A stretch of DNA of 64,000 nucleotides from CAVZOY01 sp963777095 (GTDB taxonomy: Bacteria > Actinomycetota > Actinomycetes > Mycobacteriales > Geodermatophilaceae). The position numbers and the translations under genes were made by a program. Under the pieces are notes generated by a model. That model searched no databases. It saw only the letters and a list, made by a program, of their open reading frames with translations, and had not been told where the DNA came from. The stretch spans positions 862,868-926,867 of the forward strand of contig CAVZOY010000001.1 of NCBI GenBank assembly GCA_963777095.1. Reading direction: 5' to 3'. The number at the start of each line of letters is the position of its first letter. Position 1 is the first letter of the stretch. Shown one piece after another: positions 47,125 to 56,201 of the stretch.

Positions 47125-48300
47125 GTGTTCGAGTACTTCCCGGACGGCCCGTACACCTACAACCTGAGCGTCGTCGCGACGCTGAACTCCGGCGGGCTGA
47201 TCGACGAGGTCGACCGCGCCTGCCGTCGCATCACGGAGGCGGCGGCAGCGGGCGAGGACGCGGGAACGCCCGTCTTCCTCGCGGCGTGGGCCGACCTCAC
47301 CGACCAGCTCGTCGGTCAGGCCGAGGAGGCGGAGAAGGCCGGCCACCTCCGCACCGCCGGGCAGCTGTACTTCCGGGCCAGCAACTACCTGGCCCAGGCG
47401 GAGCGGATGCTCGCCCACTCCGACCCGAACCGGGTGCCGACCTACAAGCGGCTGCTGGAGCTGGCGCAGAAGGCGTTCGAGCTGCACAGCCCGCGGGTCA
47501 GCCGCGTGGAGATCCCCTACGAGGGCACCACGCTGCCGGCCTACTTCAGCGCAGCGCCGGCCACCGAGCAGGGCCCGGCACCGGTGATCGTGCTGGTCAA
47601 CGGGCTGGACTCGACCAAGGAGCACATGTACTCCTCCAACCACTGGGAGGAGCTCGCCGCCCGCGGCATCTCCTGCCTGATGCTCGACCAGCCCGGCACC
47701 GGCGAGGCGCTGCGGCTGCAGGGGCTGACCGCCCGGATCGACACCGAAGCCTGGGGCGGCGCCGCGATCGACTGGCTGGAGACCCGCGACGACGTCGACG
47801 CGAGCCGGATCGGCATCGTCGGCTGGTCGCTCGGGGGCTACTACTCGCCGCGGGCCGCGGCGTTCGAGAAGCGCTTCGCGCTCTGCGTCGCCTGGGGCGC
47901 CAACCACGACTGGGGCGCCGTCCAGCGCCGCCGGGCGGAGCGCGAGGGCGAGCGGCCGGTGCCGCACTACTGGGAGCACGTGCTCTGGGTCTGGGGGCAG
48001 GAGGGCGACGAGCACCACCTCGACGCGTTCCTCGACTTCGCCGACGACGTCCACCTCGACGGCGTGGTGGAGAACATCACCGTGCCGTTCCTCATCGCCC
48101 ACGGCGCCAACGACCGCCAGATCCCGGTCGAGATGGCGCACCGCTCCTACGAGCAGGCGGTCAACTCGCCCAAGCGGGAGCTGCGGGTGTTCACGCCCGA
48201 GGAGGGCGCGACCGAGCACATCGGCCTGGACCACCTGCCCCACGTCAGCACCTTCGTCGCCGACTGGGTGGCCGACACGTTCGCCGAGCTGAAGCGCTGA
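47125..48300 (+). CDS. Alpha/beta hydrolase (FrsA / C-C hydrolase-like)
   Basis: This 391-residue protein has a helical N-terminal cap (about 1-125) and an alpha/beta hydrolase core. The nucleophile elbow is GWSLGGY near 232-238, the oxyanion segment VLVNGLDSTKEH lies near 153-164, and the His is in ATEHIGLDHLPHVS. This layout matches 2,6-dihydroxypseudooxynicotine hydrolase and FrsA-like enzymes, which cleave C-C bonds in polar 1,3-diketones. Start GTG 47125. It would suit hydrolysis of a meta-cleavage or acylphloroglucinol-type product. Specificity is inference. Confidence 0.85.
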   Translation: MFEYFPDGPYTYNLSVVATLNSGGLIDEVDRACRRITEAAAAGEDAGTPVFLAAWADLTDQLVGQAEEAEKAGHLRTAGQLYFRASNYLAQAERMLAHSDPNRVPTYKRLLELAQKAFELHSPRVSRVEIPYEGTTLPAYFSAAPATEQGPAPVIVLVNGLDSTKEHMYSSNHWEELAARGISCLMLDQPGTGEALRLQGLTARIDTEAWGGAAIDWLETRDDVDASRIGIVGWSLGGYYSPRAAAFEKRFALCVAWGANHDWGAVQRRRAEREGERPVPHYWEHVLWVWGQEGDEHHLDAFLDFADDVHLDGVVENITVPFLIAHGANDRQIPVEMAHRSYEQAVNSPKRELRVFTPEEGATEHIGLDHLPHVSTFVADWVADTFAELKR

Positions 48301-48301
48301 C

Positions 48302-49174
48302 ATGACTGCGCCGGTGATGCGGCGGGTCGTCGAGCAGTGCCGCGTCGTCGTGGACAACGACTACGCCGGCGACCCCGACGGCCTCGTCGGGCTGGCCCAT
48401 CACCTGCTGTCGCCTCCCAACCGGGTCACGGCGGTCACAAGCTCGTTCCTGAACCCGCGGTTCGCGGAGTCGGACACGACGGCCGAGGAGGGTGCGCGGC
48501 TCGCCGCGGAACTCGTCGACGTGGTGGGGCCGGCACGGCGGCCCCGGGTCGTCAGCGGCGCGGAGGAGGCGTGGAAGCCCGGCGCGCGCTCCGCGGCCGC
48601 CGACGCGATCGTCGAGGCGGCCACCGACGACGACGAGCTGCCGCTGTTCGTCGTGTGCGGTGGCCCGCTCACCAACGTCGCCGCCGCGCTCGAGCAGGAC
48701 CCCGGGATCGCGACGCGCATGTCACTGGTGTGGATCGGTGGCTCGCTCGACGTCGACGCGTTCGAGTACAACCGCGACACCGACCCGGCGGCGGCCGACT
48801 ACGTGTTCAGCCGACCCGGGCTCGTCGTGCACCAGTTCCCGCTCGAGGCCTACCGGCAGTGCGCCTACTCCGTCCACGAGCTCGCCGAGGACGTCGGGAC
48901 GAGCGGCCGCATCGGCGCCTGGTTGTGGGAGCACTACCAGACGCCGCCGGACTGGGTGCAGCTCGGCGGTGTGTGGCCGCTCGGCGACAGCCCGCCCGTC
49001 CTGGTGACGGCGCTGAGCACCGAGTCGAGCCGGTGGACGACCGTCGAGCACCCGGGCGGGGCGACCGCCCACGTCTGCACCGACGTCGACTTCCGGCTGG
49101 TCGTCGGCGACATGCTGGCCAAGCTGCGCGGGCACGAGCGCCTGCGCCCCACCGAGGACGATCGGAGCGAATGA
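48302..49174 (+). CDS. Nucleoside hydrolase family protein
   Basis: This 290-residue protein of the inosine-uridine nucleoside hydrolase fold has a Ca-binding N-terminal motif reading DNDYAGDPDGLVGLAHHLL near 18-36 in place of the usual DTDxGxDDxxAL. VCGGPLTNVAAALEQDP and VWIGGSLDVDAFEYNRDTDP carry the other metal and ribose contacts. It normally hydrolyses N-ribosides. In a glycoside/aromatic catabolic operon it might act on a different glycosidic bond. It starts 1 base after the hydrolase stop and precedes a VOC gene by 1 base. Confidence 0.85.
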   Translation: MTAPVMRRVVEQCRVVVDNDYAGDPDGLVGLAHHLLSPPNRVTAVTSSFLNPRFAESDTTAEEGARLAAELVDVVGPARRPRVVSGAEEAWKPGARSAAADAIVEAATDDDELPLFVVCGGPLTNVAAALEQDPGIATRMSLVWIGGSLDVDAFEYNRDTDPAAADYVFSRPGLVVHQFPLEAYRQCAYSVHELAEDVGTSGRIGAWLWEHYQTPPDWVQLGGVWPLGDSPPVLVTALSTESSRWTTVEHPGGATAHVCTDVDFRLVVGDMLAKLRGHERLRPTEDDRSE

Positions 49175-49175
49175 C

Positions 49176-49574
49176 GTGCGGATGATCTTCGTGTCCCTCC
49201 CCGTGCAGGACCTGCCGAGGGCCAGGGCCTTCTACGAGGGGCTCGGTTTCCGCATCAACGAGCACTCCTCCGACGAACACACGGCGTCCGTCGTCGTGGA
49301 CGAGAACATCGTCGTCACCCTGCACACCCGCGACCGGTTCGCCCAGCTCGTGGGTGCCGACGCCGGTGACCCGTCGCATCCCACCGCGATCCCCTGCCTG
49401 ACCGTGGAGCGCCGCGGGGAGGTGGACGACCTGGTCGCGAAGGCGACGGCAGCCGGAGGCCGTCCGTTGTCCCCCGCCGAGGAACAGGACGCGCGGTACA
49501 CCGGCAGTTTCACCGACCCGGACGGCAACCTCTGGCAGGTCCTCTGGCTCGACCAGCTGCACGTCGTCAACTGA
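49176..49574 (+). CDS. VOC (glyoxalase-like) family protein
   Basis: This 132-residue single VOC-fold chain opens MIFVSLPVQDLPRARAFYEG and ends FTDPDGNLWQVLWLDQ, a DUF/PhnB-like pattern. The classical His/Glu metal ligands are not all evident, so it may be non-catalytic or ligand-binding. It is the last gene of the rightward operon, its stop 6 bp from the convergent aldehyde dehydrogenase gene. Start GTG 49176 overlaps the end region of the nucleoside hydrolase transcript with almost no gap. Confidence 0.8.
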   Translation: MRMIFVSLPVQDLPRARAFYEGLGFRINEHSSDEHTASVVVDENIVVTLHTRDRFAQLVGADAGDPSHPTAIPCLTVERRGEVDDLVAKATAAGGRPLSPAEEQDARYTGSFTDPDGNLWQVLWLDQLHVVN

Positions 49575-49580
49575 CCGCCG

Positions 49581-51107
49581 TCAGACGGTGAACTCCACCC
49601 CCTGGGCCAGGGGCAGCTCGCCGGAGTAGTTGATCGTGTTCGTCGCGCGGCGCATGTAGCTCTTCCACGCGTCCGAGCCGGACTCGCGTCCGCCGCCGGT
49701 CTCCTTCTCGCCGCCGAACGCGCCGCCGATCTCGGCGCCCGACGTCCCGATGTTGACGTTGGCGATGCCGCAGTCCGAGCCGTCGGCCGCGACGAACCGT
49801 TCGGCCTCGGCCTGGTCGCCGGTGAAGATGCTCGAGGACAAGCCCTGCGGCACGTCGTTGTTCAGCGCGATCGCCTCGTCGAGCGCGCGGTACGGCACGA
49901 CGTACAGAATCGGCGCGAACGTCTCCCGCCGGACGACGTCGGTCTGGCCCGGCATCCGGACGACAGCCGGTTCGACGTAGTAGGCGTCAGGCGCCTCGTC
50001 CTCGATGCGCCGGCCGCCCCCGACGACGAGCTTTCCGCCCTGCGCCTGCGCCTCCTCGAGCGCCGCCTGCATCGCCTCGTACGCGCGGCGGCCGATGAGC
50101 GGCCCGACCAGCGTGCCGTCCTCCACGGGCGAGCCGATCGGCAGCCGCCGGTACGCGGCGGCCACCCGCTCGGTGACCTCGTCGATCACGTCCTCGTGCG
50201 CGATGACCCGGCGCATGGTCGTGCAGCGCTGCCCCGCGGTGCCGGCGGCCGAGAAGACGATGCCGCGCGTGGTCAGGTCGAGGTCGGCGGACGGCGTGAC
50301 GACGGCGGCGTTGTTACCGCCGAGCTCCAGCAGCGAACGGCCGAACCGGTCGGCCACCCGCGGCCCGACGGCACGGCCCATGCGCGTCGACCCGGTGGCG
50401 CTCAGCAGCGCGATGCCCCGGTGGGCGACGAGCGCCTCGCCGATCTCCGGACCGCCGACGACGACCTGGCTCAGCCCTTCCGGAGCGTCCACCTCGGCGA
50501 TCGCCCGGTCGAGCAGTGCGGCCGCCGCGAAGGCGGACAGCGGGGCCAGCTCGGACGGCTTCCAGACCACCGGGTTCCCGCACACCAGTGCCAGCGCGGT
50601 GTTCCACGACCAGACCGCCACCGGGAAGTTGAACGCGCTGATCACCCCGACCACGCCGAGCGGATGCCAGATCTCCATGAGCCGGTGCCCGGGCCGCTCG
50701 GAGCTGATCGTCCGTCCGTAGAGCTGGCGGGACAGGCCGACGGCGAACTCGCAGATGTCGACCATCTCCTGGACCTCGCCGGCCGCCTCGGAGCGGATCT
50801 TGCCGACCTCGAGGCTCACGAGCGTCGCGAGGTCCTGCTTGTGCTCCCGGAGCAGCTCGCCGAACCGGCGGACCAGTCCGCCGCGGACCGGCGCGGGCAC
50901 GGTGCGCCAGGTCCGGAACGCCTCGCCCGCCCGCGCCACGACGTCGTCCACCTCGGCCGCGTTCCGCCAGCGGACCGAGGCGAGCGGACGGCCGTTGACC
51001 GGCGAGGTCACTCGCCGGTCGCCGGCGATCGCGTCCAGGTCGACGCCGCAGCGGAGCAGGGCGTCCTCGGCCTGGGAACGGAGCTCTTCGGCGCTGGGGA
51101 GGGTCAC
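49581..51107 (-). CDS. ALDH7-type aldehyde dehydrogenase (L-piperidine-6-carboxylate / aminoadipate-semialdehyde dehydrogenase-like)
   Basis: This 508-residue NAD-dependent aldehyde dehydrogenase of the antiquitin (ALDH7) class has VISAFNFPVAVWSWN near 155-169, catalytic Glu in LLELGGNNA and catalytic Cys in AGQRCTTMRRV. The diagnostic C-terminus YMRRATNTINYSGELPLAQG is followed by VEF. In lysine catabolism such enzymes (AmaB) oxidise aminoadipate semialdehyde. Here the operon context suggests another semialdehyde is possible. It lies 37 bp downstream of the hydroxypyruvate-isomerase-like gene on the same strand, so it may be the last cistron of the leftward operon. Confidence 0.87.
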   Translation of the reverse strand: MTLPSAEELRSQAEDALLRCGVDLDAIAGDRRVTSPVNGRPLASVRWRNAAEVDDVVARAGEAFRTWRTVPAPVRGGLVRRFGELLREHKQDLATLVSLEVGKIRSEAAGEVQEMVDICEFAVGLSRQLYGRTISSERPGHRLMEIWHPLGVVGVISAFNFPVAVWSWNTALALVCGNPVVWKPSELAPLSAFAAAALLDRAIAEVDAPEGLSQVVVGGPEIGEALVAHRGIALLSATGSTRMGRAVGPRVADRFGRSLLELGGNNAAVVTPSADLDLTTRGIVFSAAGTAGQRCTTMRRVIAHEDVIDEVTERVAAAYRRLPIGSPVEDGTLVGPLIGRRAYEAMQAALEEAQAQGGKLVVGGGRRIEDEAPDAYYVEPAVVRMPGQTDVVRRETFAPILYVVPYRALDEAIALNNDVPQGLSSSIFTGDQAEAERFVAADGSDCGIANVNIGTSGAEIGGAFGGEKETGGGRESGSDAWKSYMRRATNTINYSGELPLAQGVEFTV

Positions 51108-51144
51108 CCCGCCGACGCTAGCGGCCTACTTCACAGGTCGGGTG

Positions 51145-51921
51145 TCACGCGTCGGCCGCGACCGACCGGATGTACTCGACCGACTTCGCCGACTCGACCG
51201 CCGGGAAGTACTCCAGCCCGATGGGGCCGTCGTAGCCGGACGCCCGGACGACGGCCAACTGGGCGGCCCAGTCCAGGTCGCCACTGCCGGGCTCGTGGCG
51301 GCCGGGGGCATCGGCGATCTGCACGTACTTCACCAGCCCTGCGGCGTTGGCGAGCTCCGTCGCAGGGTCCTCGCCCTGGGTGACCGAGTGGTAGAGGTCG
51401 TAGAGGATGCCGAACGAGTCGTCGCCGATCGCCCGGGCGACGACGACCGCGTCCTCGGTGCGGTCGGTGAGCGCGCCGGGGTGGTCGACCCGCGAGTTGA
51501 CCGGCTCGAGGATGAACTCGATGCCGGAGCCACGGTGCCGCTCGAGGGCCTCGGCGAACATGTCCGTGATCACCTGGAGGTTCTTCTGCCGGTTCATCCC
51601 CGGGAAGCCGACACCGGAGGCGAGCACGATGCGGGGGCAGCCGAGCTGACGGGCGTGCTCGACGGCGAGGTCGAGGCCCTCGTGGAACGGCGCGAGATCC
51701 GTGCCAGGGAAGGTGTAACCCATCCGCGGCCCGGCGATCATCGAGGTCAGCTGCACGCCGGTGTCGGCGAGCGCCTTGGCCAGGGAGTCGAGGTCCTTGT
51801 CGGTCGAGAACCACATCTCGACGGCGTCGAACCCCGCCGCCGCGGCGGCGCGGACCCGGTCGCCGGCGTCGGGGCCGGCCTCGGTGAAGAGCAGTTCGAT
51901 GTTGGCGGAGAGCTGGTACAC
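51145..51921 (-). CDS. Hydroxypyruvate isomerase-like TIM-barrel protein
   Basis: This 258-residue xylose-isomerase-like TIM barrel of the hydroxypyruvate isomerase family starts YQLSANIELLFTEAGP and has EPVNSRVDHPG near 142-152 (metal Glu), LYDLYHSVTQGED (Asp and His) and GLEYFPA (second Glu). It interconverts hydroxypyruvate and tartronate semialdehyde or a related keto-aldehyde. GTG 51921 lies 1 base after the stop of the deglycosidase-alpha-like gene, so it is in the same operon. It may process a small sugar fragment. Confidence 0.88.
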   Translation of the reverse strand: MYQLSANIELLFTEAGPDAGDRVRAAAAAGFDAVEMWFSTDKDLDSLAKALADTGVQLTSMIAGPRMGYTFPGTDLAPFHEGLDLAVEHARQLGCPRIVLASGVGFPGMNRQKNLQVITDMFAEALERHRGSGIEFILEPVNSRVDHPGALTDRTEDAVVVARAIGDDSFGILYDLYHSVTQGEDPATELANAAGLVKYVQIADAPGRHEPGSGDLDWAAQLAVVRASGYDGPIGLEYFPAVESAKSVEYIRSVAADA

Positions 51922-51922
51922 G

Positions 51923-52979
51923 TCAGGAGTCCTTGCTGGTCAGGGCGGCCGTGATCGACCGGCGGATGAGGTCGTGCTGCTTGCGGACGAGGTCGACCGG
52001 GTCGGCCTCGTCGAGGTCGGCGAAGGCGTGGCCCTCCCACTCGCTGGAGAAGAAGCCGGCGTAGCCGCCGTTCACGAACTCGCGGACGATCGCCGGGTAG
52101 TCGATGGCGGGCTCGTCGCCGTTCTCGTCGATGTCGTAGAACTTGGCGTGCACGTGCTTGATCTGCGGCATGATGTCGGCCCACTCGGCCGGGTCGACGT
52201 GCCCGTGCATGTTGAACGCCAGCCGGGCGAAGGAGCCGAGGCTCTCCGGGGCGATGCCGCGGGAGTGCAGGTACTCGACGAACTCGCCGTGCCGGGCGTT
52301 GATGTCGGCGTCGGTCGCCCAGATCTCCTGCAGCCGCTCGAGCTCTTCCTGGCCCAGGCCCATCTTCCCGAGCTTGCGCAGGATGGTCGGCGACATCGCG
52401 TGCATGGTCGAGCTGAAGTCGGCGACGAAGCCGAGCCGCGGCGAGTCGATCTCGGCGTAGGTCTCCCGGATCTCCAGCACCTTGGGCGAGTTCGGGCCGA
52501 GCGGCGCGTGCAGCTCCCAGCCCATCGTCAGGTCGAGCTCCTCGGCCACCGGCAGCAGCCGGCGGATCAGCTCCGGCTTCGCGCTCTGGATGCGCACCAG
52601 CGGGAAGCCGAGGGCGTGCGCGCTGCGGAACTGGGTGACCGTGAACTCGTACTCCTCGTCGGGGGTCATGTCGCGGTCACGACGGCGGCCCATGTCGAGG
52701 TTGCAGCCGAACGAGCTCGGCACGAAGCCGTGCCGGTCGAACGCGTCCCGCCACGCGCGGACGAACTCGTCGGTCACCTCGGGGTAGGTGCGGATCGTCT
52801 GCGAGGCGACGATCTCGATGCCGGGGCCGATGCCCGCGGCGTCGACGACGTCGAGCAGGCCGGGCAGGTCGTACCGGCCGGCGGCCCACTCGCTGGTCAG
52901 CGAGTACAGCGTCAGCCCGAGCTTGATGTCGCTCCCCCCGACCGCCGGCGGCGACCGGAGCGGGTGCGGTGGTGGTCAT
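51923..52979 (-). CDS. C-glycoside deglycosidase alpha-subunit-like TIM barrel, frameshifted in the C6 run at 52934
   Basis: About 351 residues from ATG 52979 if one base of the homopolymer 52934-52939 is removed, restoring SDIKLGLTLYSLTSEWAAGR. The xylose-isomerase-like barrel shows candidate metal ligands Glu in MGWELHAPLG, Asp in LGFVADFSSTMHA, His in IKHVHAKFYDI and Glu in FFSSEWEGH. Size and its pairing with a DUF6379-type beta-subunit gene directly upstream (4-base overlap) match the alpha subunit of bacterial C-glycoside deglycosidases (DgpB/DgpC and CarB/CarC type). Those cleave the C-C bond of 3-oxo-C-glycosides. Function is inferred from family and pairing. Confidence 0.75.
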
Positions 52980-53386
52980 CGGGACTCTCCGTGCGCGACG
53001 AGGGAACGACGGTTGCTGGCGTGGTTGGTCACGTACTTCGTGGGCGCGATCTGCATGTAGGGCAGCCGCAGGTCGACGGTCACCTCGACGTCGACCTCCT
53101 GGCCCTCGGCCGGCGGCTCGTCGAGCGGCACGACCACGACGAGGCGGTCCTGGATGAACCAGAGGACGTCCCACTGGACCTGCAGCTCGTCGACGCGGTA
53201 GGTCCGCTCCCCCAGTTCGACGCGCAGGTCGTCCTTCGGGATCTCCCGGCCCTCCACGCTGACCGCGATGTCGCTGACGCTGGACAGCCAGAGGCTGCGG
53301 TACCAGGGCACGGTCAGCGCGATGCCCAGGCCGTCGGGCCGCCGGATCAGGCTGTCCTCGGTGAGGACGGTGTCGCCGGTGGCCAT
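52976..53386 (-). CDS. C-glycoside deglycosidase beta-subunit-like (DUF6379) protein
   Basis: This 136-residue all-beta protein has VPWYRSLWLSSVSDIAVSVE near 26-45, REIPKDDLRVELGERTYRVD near 47-66, a VLWFIQDRLVVVVPL strand and LRLPYMQIAPTKYVTNHASN near the end. This is the pattern of the small beta subunit that caps the active site of C-glycoside deglycosidases. It overlaps the ThuA stop (TGATG) upstream and the alpha-like subunit start (ATGA) downstream, the arrangement expected for a two-subunit enzyme. No signal peptide, so the complex is cytoplasmic. Confidence 0.72.
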   Translation of the reverse strand: MATGDTVLTEDSLIRRPDGLGIALTVPWYRSLWLSSVSDIAVSVEGREIPKDDLRVELGERTYRVDELQVQWDVLWFIQDRLVVVVPLDEPPAEGQEVDVEVTVDLRLPYMQIAPTKYVTNHASNRRSLVAHGESR

Positions 53387-54273
53387 CAGAGCGCCGCCTT
53401 CCGCTGCTCGTACATGTCCCGGACCATCGGCTCGAGCGTGGTCGGCCACCAGTCGCCGCCGGGCACGGGCTCGCCGAACCCCTCGGGCAGGTCGAGGGTG
53501 ACCTTGCCGGTGGCCGCCCACTCGCAGCCGCGGGCGAACAGGCCGCGGAACGATGGGTGCGAGACCGCGTCGGGGCCGTGGCCGATGCCGCTGGCGAACA
53601 CCCGGCCCTCGCCGTAGCGGTTGGTCCAGACGAGGGCGTGCTCCTCGCCCATGCCGGGCAGCGCGTTCCACTCCGACGGCACCTGGGTGTAGCGCAGCGG
53701 GTTGTCCCAGCCGGTGACCAGCACCTCGACGTCGGCGCCCGGTGCCCACTGGAGGTTCACGTACAGGTCGTCGTCGTAGTGCGGCATGAACTCCGGCATG
53801 CCCGCGGTGATCGCGTGGTCGGGGGCGACGACATGCAGCCGGAAGTCGTCGATCGGCGCCCGGCGGCTGCAGTGCTCCCGCATCACGCCGCCGGCCATCG
53901 TCTCGAAGTCGTCCTCCCAGCCGGCGCCCATCTGCAGCGACGCGTGGTAGACGACGACCCCCTTCCCGGCGGCGACGAAGTCGTACAGCGCCTGCTCGGC
54001 ACGGCTCCCCCACCGTTTCTCGGGTGCCCGGCTCCACGGCTCGAACCGGCCGAAGTAGTTGAGGACGACGAGGTCGTACTCGTCGAGTGTCTCCGCGCCG
54101 GCCCCGCGGAACTCCTCGGTGATCCGGACGTCGAAGAGCCCGGTCTCCTTCAACAGGTCCCGGAGCATCGGCGAGATGGTCCGCCAGTCGTGGTGGATGT
54201 CCGTGTGGCCCGTGACGATCAGCGCCTTGAGCTTGTCGTCGTCCTTGAGCACCCGCTGGCCGATGTCAGGCAC
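53386..54273 (-). CDS. ThuA-like domain protein
   Basis: This 295-residue ThuA-fold protein is related to class I glutamine amidotransferases. LKALIVTGHTDIHHDWRTI opens it, LVVLNYFGRFEPWS follows, GKGVVVYHASLQMGAGW occupies the nucleophile-elbow region without a clear Cys, and HDHPDH-like HVVAPDHAITAGMP is conserved. ThuA proteins occur in operons for trehalose and other 3-keto-glycoside routes. Here it sits between TIM-barrel isomerases and the deglycosidase-like pair, supporting a 3-keto-sugar pathway. The start GTG 54273 overlaps the upstream gene by 8 bases. Confidence 0.83.
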   Translation of the reverse strand: MPDIGQRVLKDDDKLKALIVTGHTDIHHDWRTISPMLRDLLKETGLFDVRITEEFRGAGAETLDEYDLVVLNYFGRFEPWSRAPEKRWGSRAEQALYDFVAAGKGVVVYHASLQMGAGWEDDFETMAGGVMREHCSRRAPIDDFRLHVVAPDHAITAGMPEFMPHYDDDLYVNLQWAPGADVEVLVTGWDNPLRYTQVPSEWNALPGMGEEHALVWTNRYGEGRVFASGIGHGPDAVSHPSFRGLFARGCEWAATGKVTLDLPEGFGEPVPGGDWWPTTLEPMVRDMYEQRKAAL

Positions 54274-55254
54274 GCGCGGTCTCCTTCTCGAGGATGGGGC
54301 GCAGCTCGCGCTGCACGAGGTAGCCGGCCAGCAGCGCGCTGGCGGCGGGGTGCGGGCTCTGGTCGCTCTCGACGACGATCCAGCCCGAGTAGCCGGCGTC
54401 CAGCAGCGCGCGGGTGATCGCCGGGAAGTCGACGAGCCCGCCGTCGGCGCCGGGCTCGGCGAACCAGCGCGGGATCTCGCGGGCGCCGCCGCGCACGCGG
54501 ACGGTCCAGTGCGCGTGCGGCTGCAGGTACTCCTCCGCGTCGTCGACGGCCAGGGCGTCCTTGAACTGCACGTGCGCGATGCGGTCGCCGTGCGCGGCGA
54601 TCACGGCGAGCGGGTCGATGCCCCCGACGGTCAGCTCACCGGTGTCGAGGGCGAGGCCGACCAGCGCCGGATCCGTGCGGTCGAGCAGCCGGGGCACGTG
54701 GTCGCGCCGCAGCGCGGACAGGAAGTCCACGTGCAGCGCCAGTCGGACGCCGTGCTCGCGCCGTCGCGCGGCCGACCGCGTCCCAGCACGCGGCGAGCCG
54801 GCCGATCGCGTCGTCGTCCAGCGGGTCGACGTCACCGGCGCCCGGGGCCGGGCGAACGAGCAGCACCGAGCCACCCAGCTCGGCCAGCGCCTCGGCGTAC
54901 CAGTTCGCCTTCTCGACGATGGCGGGCACGTCGTCGACCGACAGCGGCGAGAGCGGTCCGGTCAGGTGCTCCATCGAGCGCTCCGCCGGATCCCAGTACC
55001 AGCTGCTGACCGCGTCGATCGCGCAGCTGCGCAGGAACTCGCGGAAGCCGGCGACCGAGCCGAAGTTGGCGGCGAGCTGCTGCGGGTTGCCCAGCGGCTC
55101 CCACCGGCCGGTGCCCGCGGTGAGCTCGACGCCCTCGAAGCCGGCGATCGACATGGTCTTCAGCGCCCGCTCGTGCTGCTCGCGCCGGACGAAGTCGTCG
55201 AACTGGGGCTTCCACTGGTTGATCGCATACGACCATCGGATGCACGCCGCTCAC
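54266..55254 (-). CDS. Sugar phosphate isomerase/epimerase-like TIM barrel, type B copy 2, two frameshifts
   Basis: About 328 residues if single bases are removed at 55238-55239 and 54770-54771. The protein begins with RWSYAINQW and shows AGFEGVELTAGTGRWEPLG. Metal-site segments are LALHVDFLS (Asp rather than Glu), LALDTGELTVGGIDP, IAHVQFKDAL and WIVVESDQS. It is the closest relative in this window of the gene at 56198-57170. GTG 55254 overlaps the previous stop (GTGA), which independently supports the repaired start. It probably binds a divalent metal and acts on a sugar or keto-sugar. Confidence 0.78.
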
Positions 55255-56201
55255 CGGTAGATCTCCTCGAGGACGTTCTTCGCGTACCAGCGGGAGATCG
55301 CGGTGCTCTCGGAGTAGTCGCCGCCCTCCTTGTTGGCCTTGTCGTGCTCGACGGAGATCCAGCCGCGGTAGTCGTTGTCGCGGACGGCGGTCATCATCGC
55401 CTCGAAGTCGACCAGGCCGTGCGGCGTGCCCATCTCGTAGAACCACTTGCCGGTGGTCGGCGCCATGATCTCGGAGTCGGGCCGGTGCCGGTGGTCGTCG
55501 CCGGTGGCGACGTTGCGGGTGTCCTTGAAGTGGAAGCCGCTGACCCGGTGCGCGTGCCGGCGGTACAGCGCGACCGGGTCGAGCCCGGCGATGCAGTGCT
55601 GCGCGGTGTCGACGAACAGCGAGACGTACTGCGGGTCGGTGTAGCGAGTAGAAGGTCTCGATGTCCGGCTCGCTCTGGATGCCGCAGAAGAACTCGTGGT
55701 GGCAGGTGAGCTTCACCCCGAAGCCGGCGGTGATCTCGCCGACCTTGTTCCAGCAGCTCGGCCGTGTACTTGAGCTTGTCCTCGGTGACCGGCTCCATGT
55801 CGTAGTAGAGCGTCGCCGGCATCACGATGATGTTGTCGAGCCGGATCTCCGACCAGCGGCCCATCGTGACCCGGAAGTCCTCGAGGATGTTCTCGTGCGT
55901 CTCCGGGATGTGCGGCGCGTAGTTGCGGACGTCGTAGTCGGCGGCGTGGAACGTGTTGACGATCCGCTCGAGCCCGTGGTCCTGGACCATTTCCTGATAT
56001 TTGGCCGGACCGCCGTAGTCGCCGTACATCTGCCAGATGCGGAAGTCGAACGTGTCGATCGCGTCGAATCCGGTCGCCTTGATCTGCTTGAGGAAGGCCG
56101 ACATGGTCTTCTGCGAGTGCCACTGGTCGACCGGGCCCGCTCGGCCCGTTGCTGCGCCAGTGGTCCATGTAGGACCACTTGATCGCGCGCTCGTCGCTCA
56201 C
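55251..56201 (-). CDS. Sugar phosphate isomerase/epimerase-like TIM barrel, type A copy 2, three frameshifts
   Basis: About 315 residues if single bases are removed near 56145-56147, 55750-55751 and 55647, bringing the 951-base span to a multiple of three. It begins SDERAIKWSYMDHW and has CHHEFFCGIQ (Glu), SLFVDTAQHC (Asp), HVSGFHFKDTRNVATGD (His) and WISVEHDKANKEGGD (Glu), a full E-D-H-E metal site. It closely resembles the gene at 57167-58136. GTG 56201 overlaps the stop of the upstream gene. Likely an isomerase or epimerase for the sugar released in this pathway. Confidence 0.78.

Noticed and set aside
52677..53174. 165-residue leftward frame across the beta/alpha subunit junction
   Set aside because: It contains the real first 18 residues of the alpha-like gene but then follows the wrong frame because of the extra base in the C6 run.
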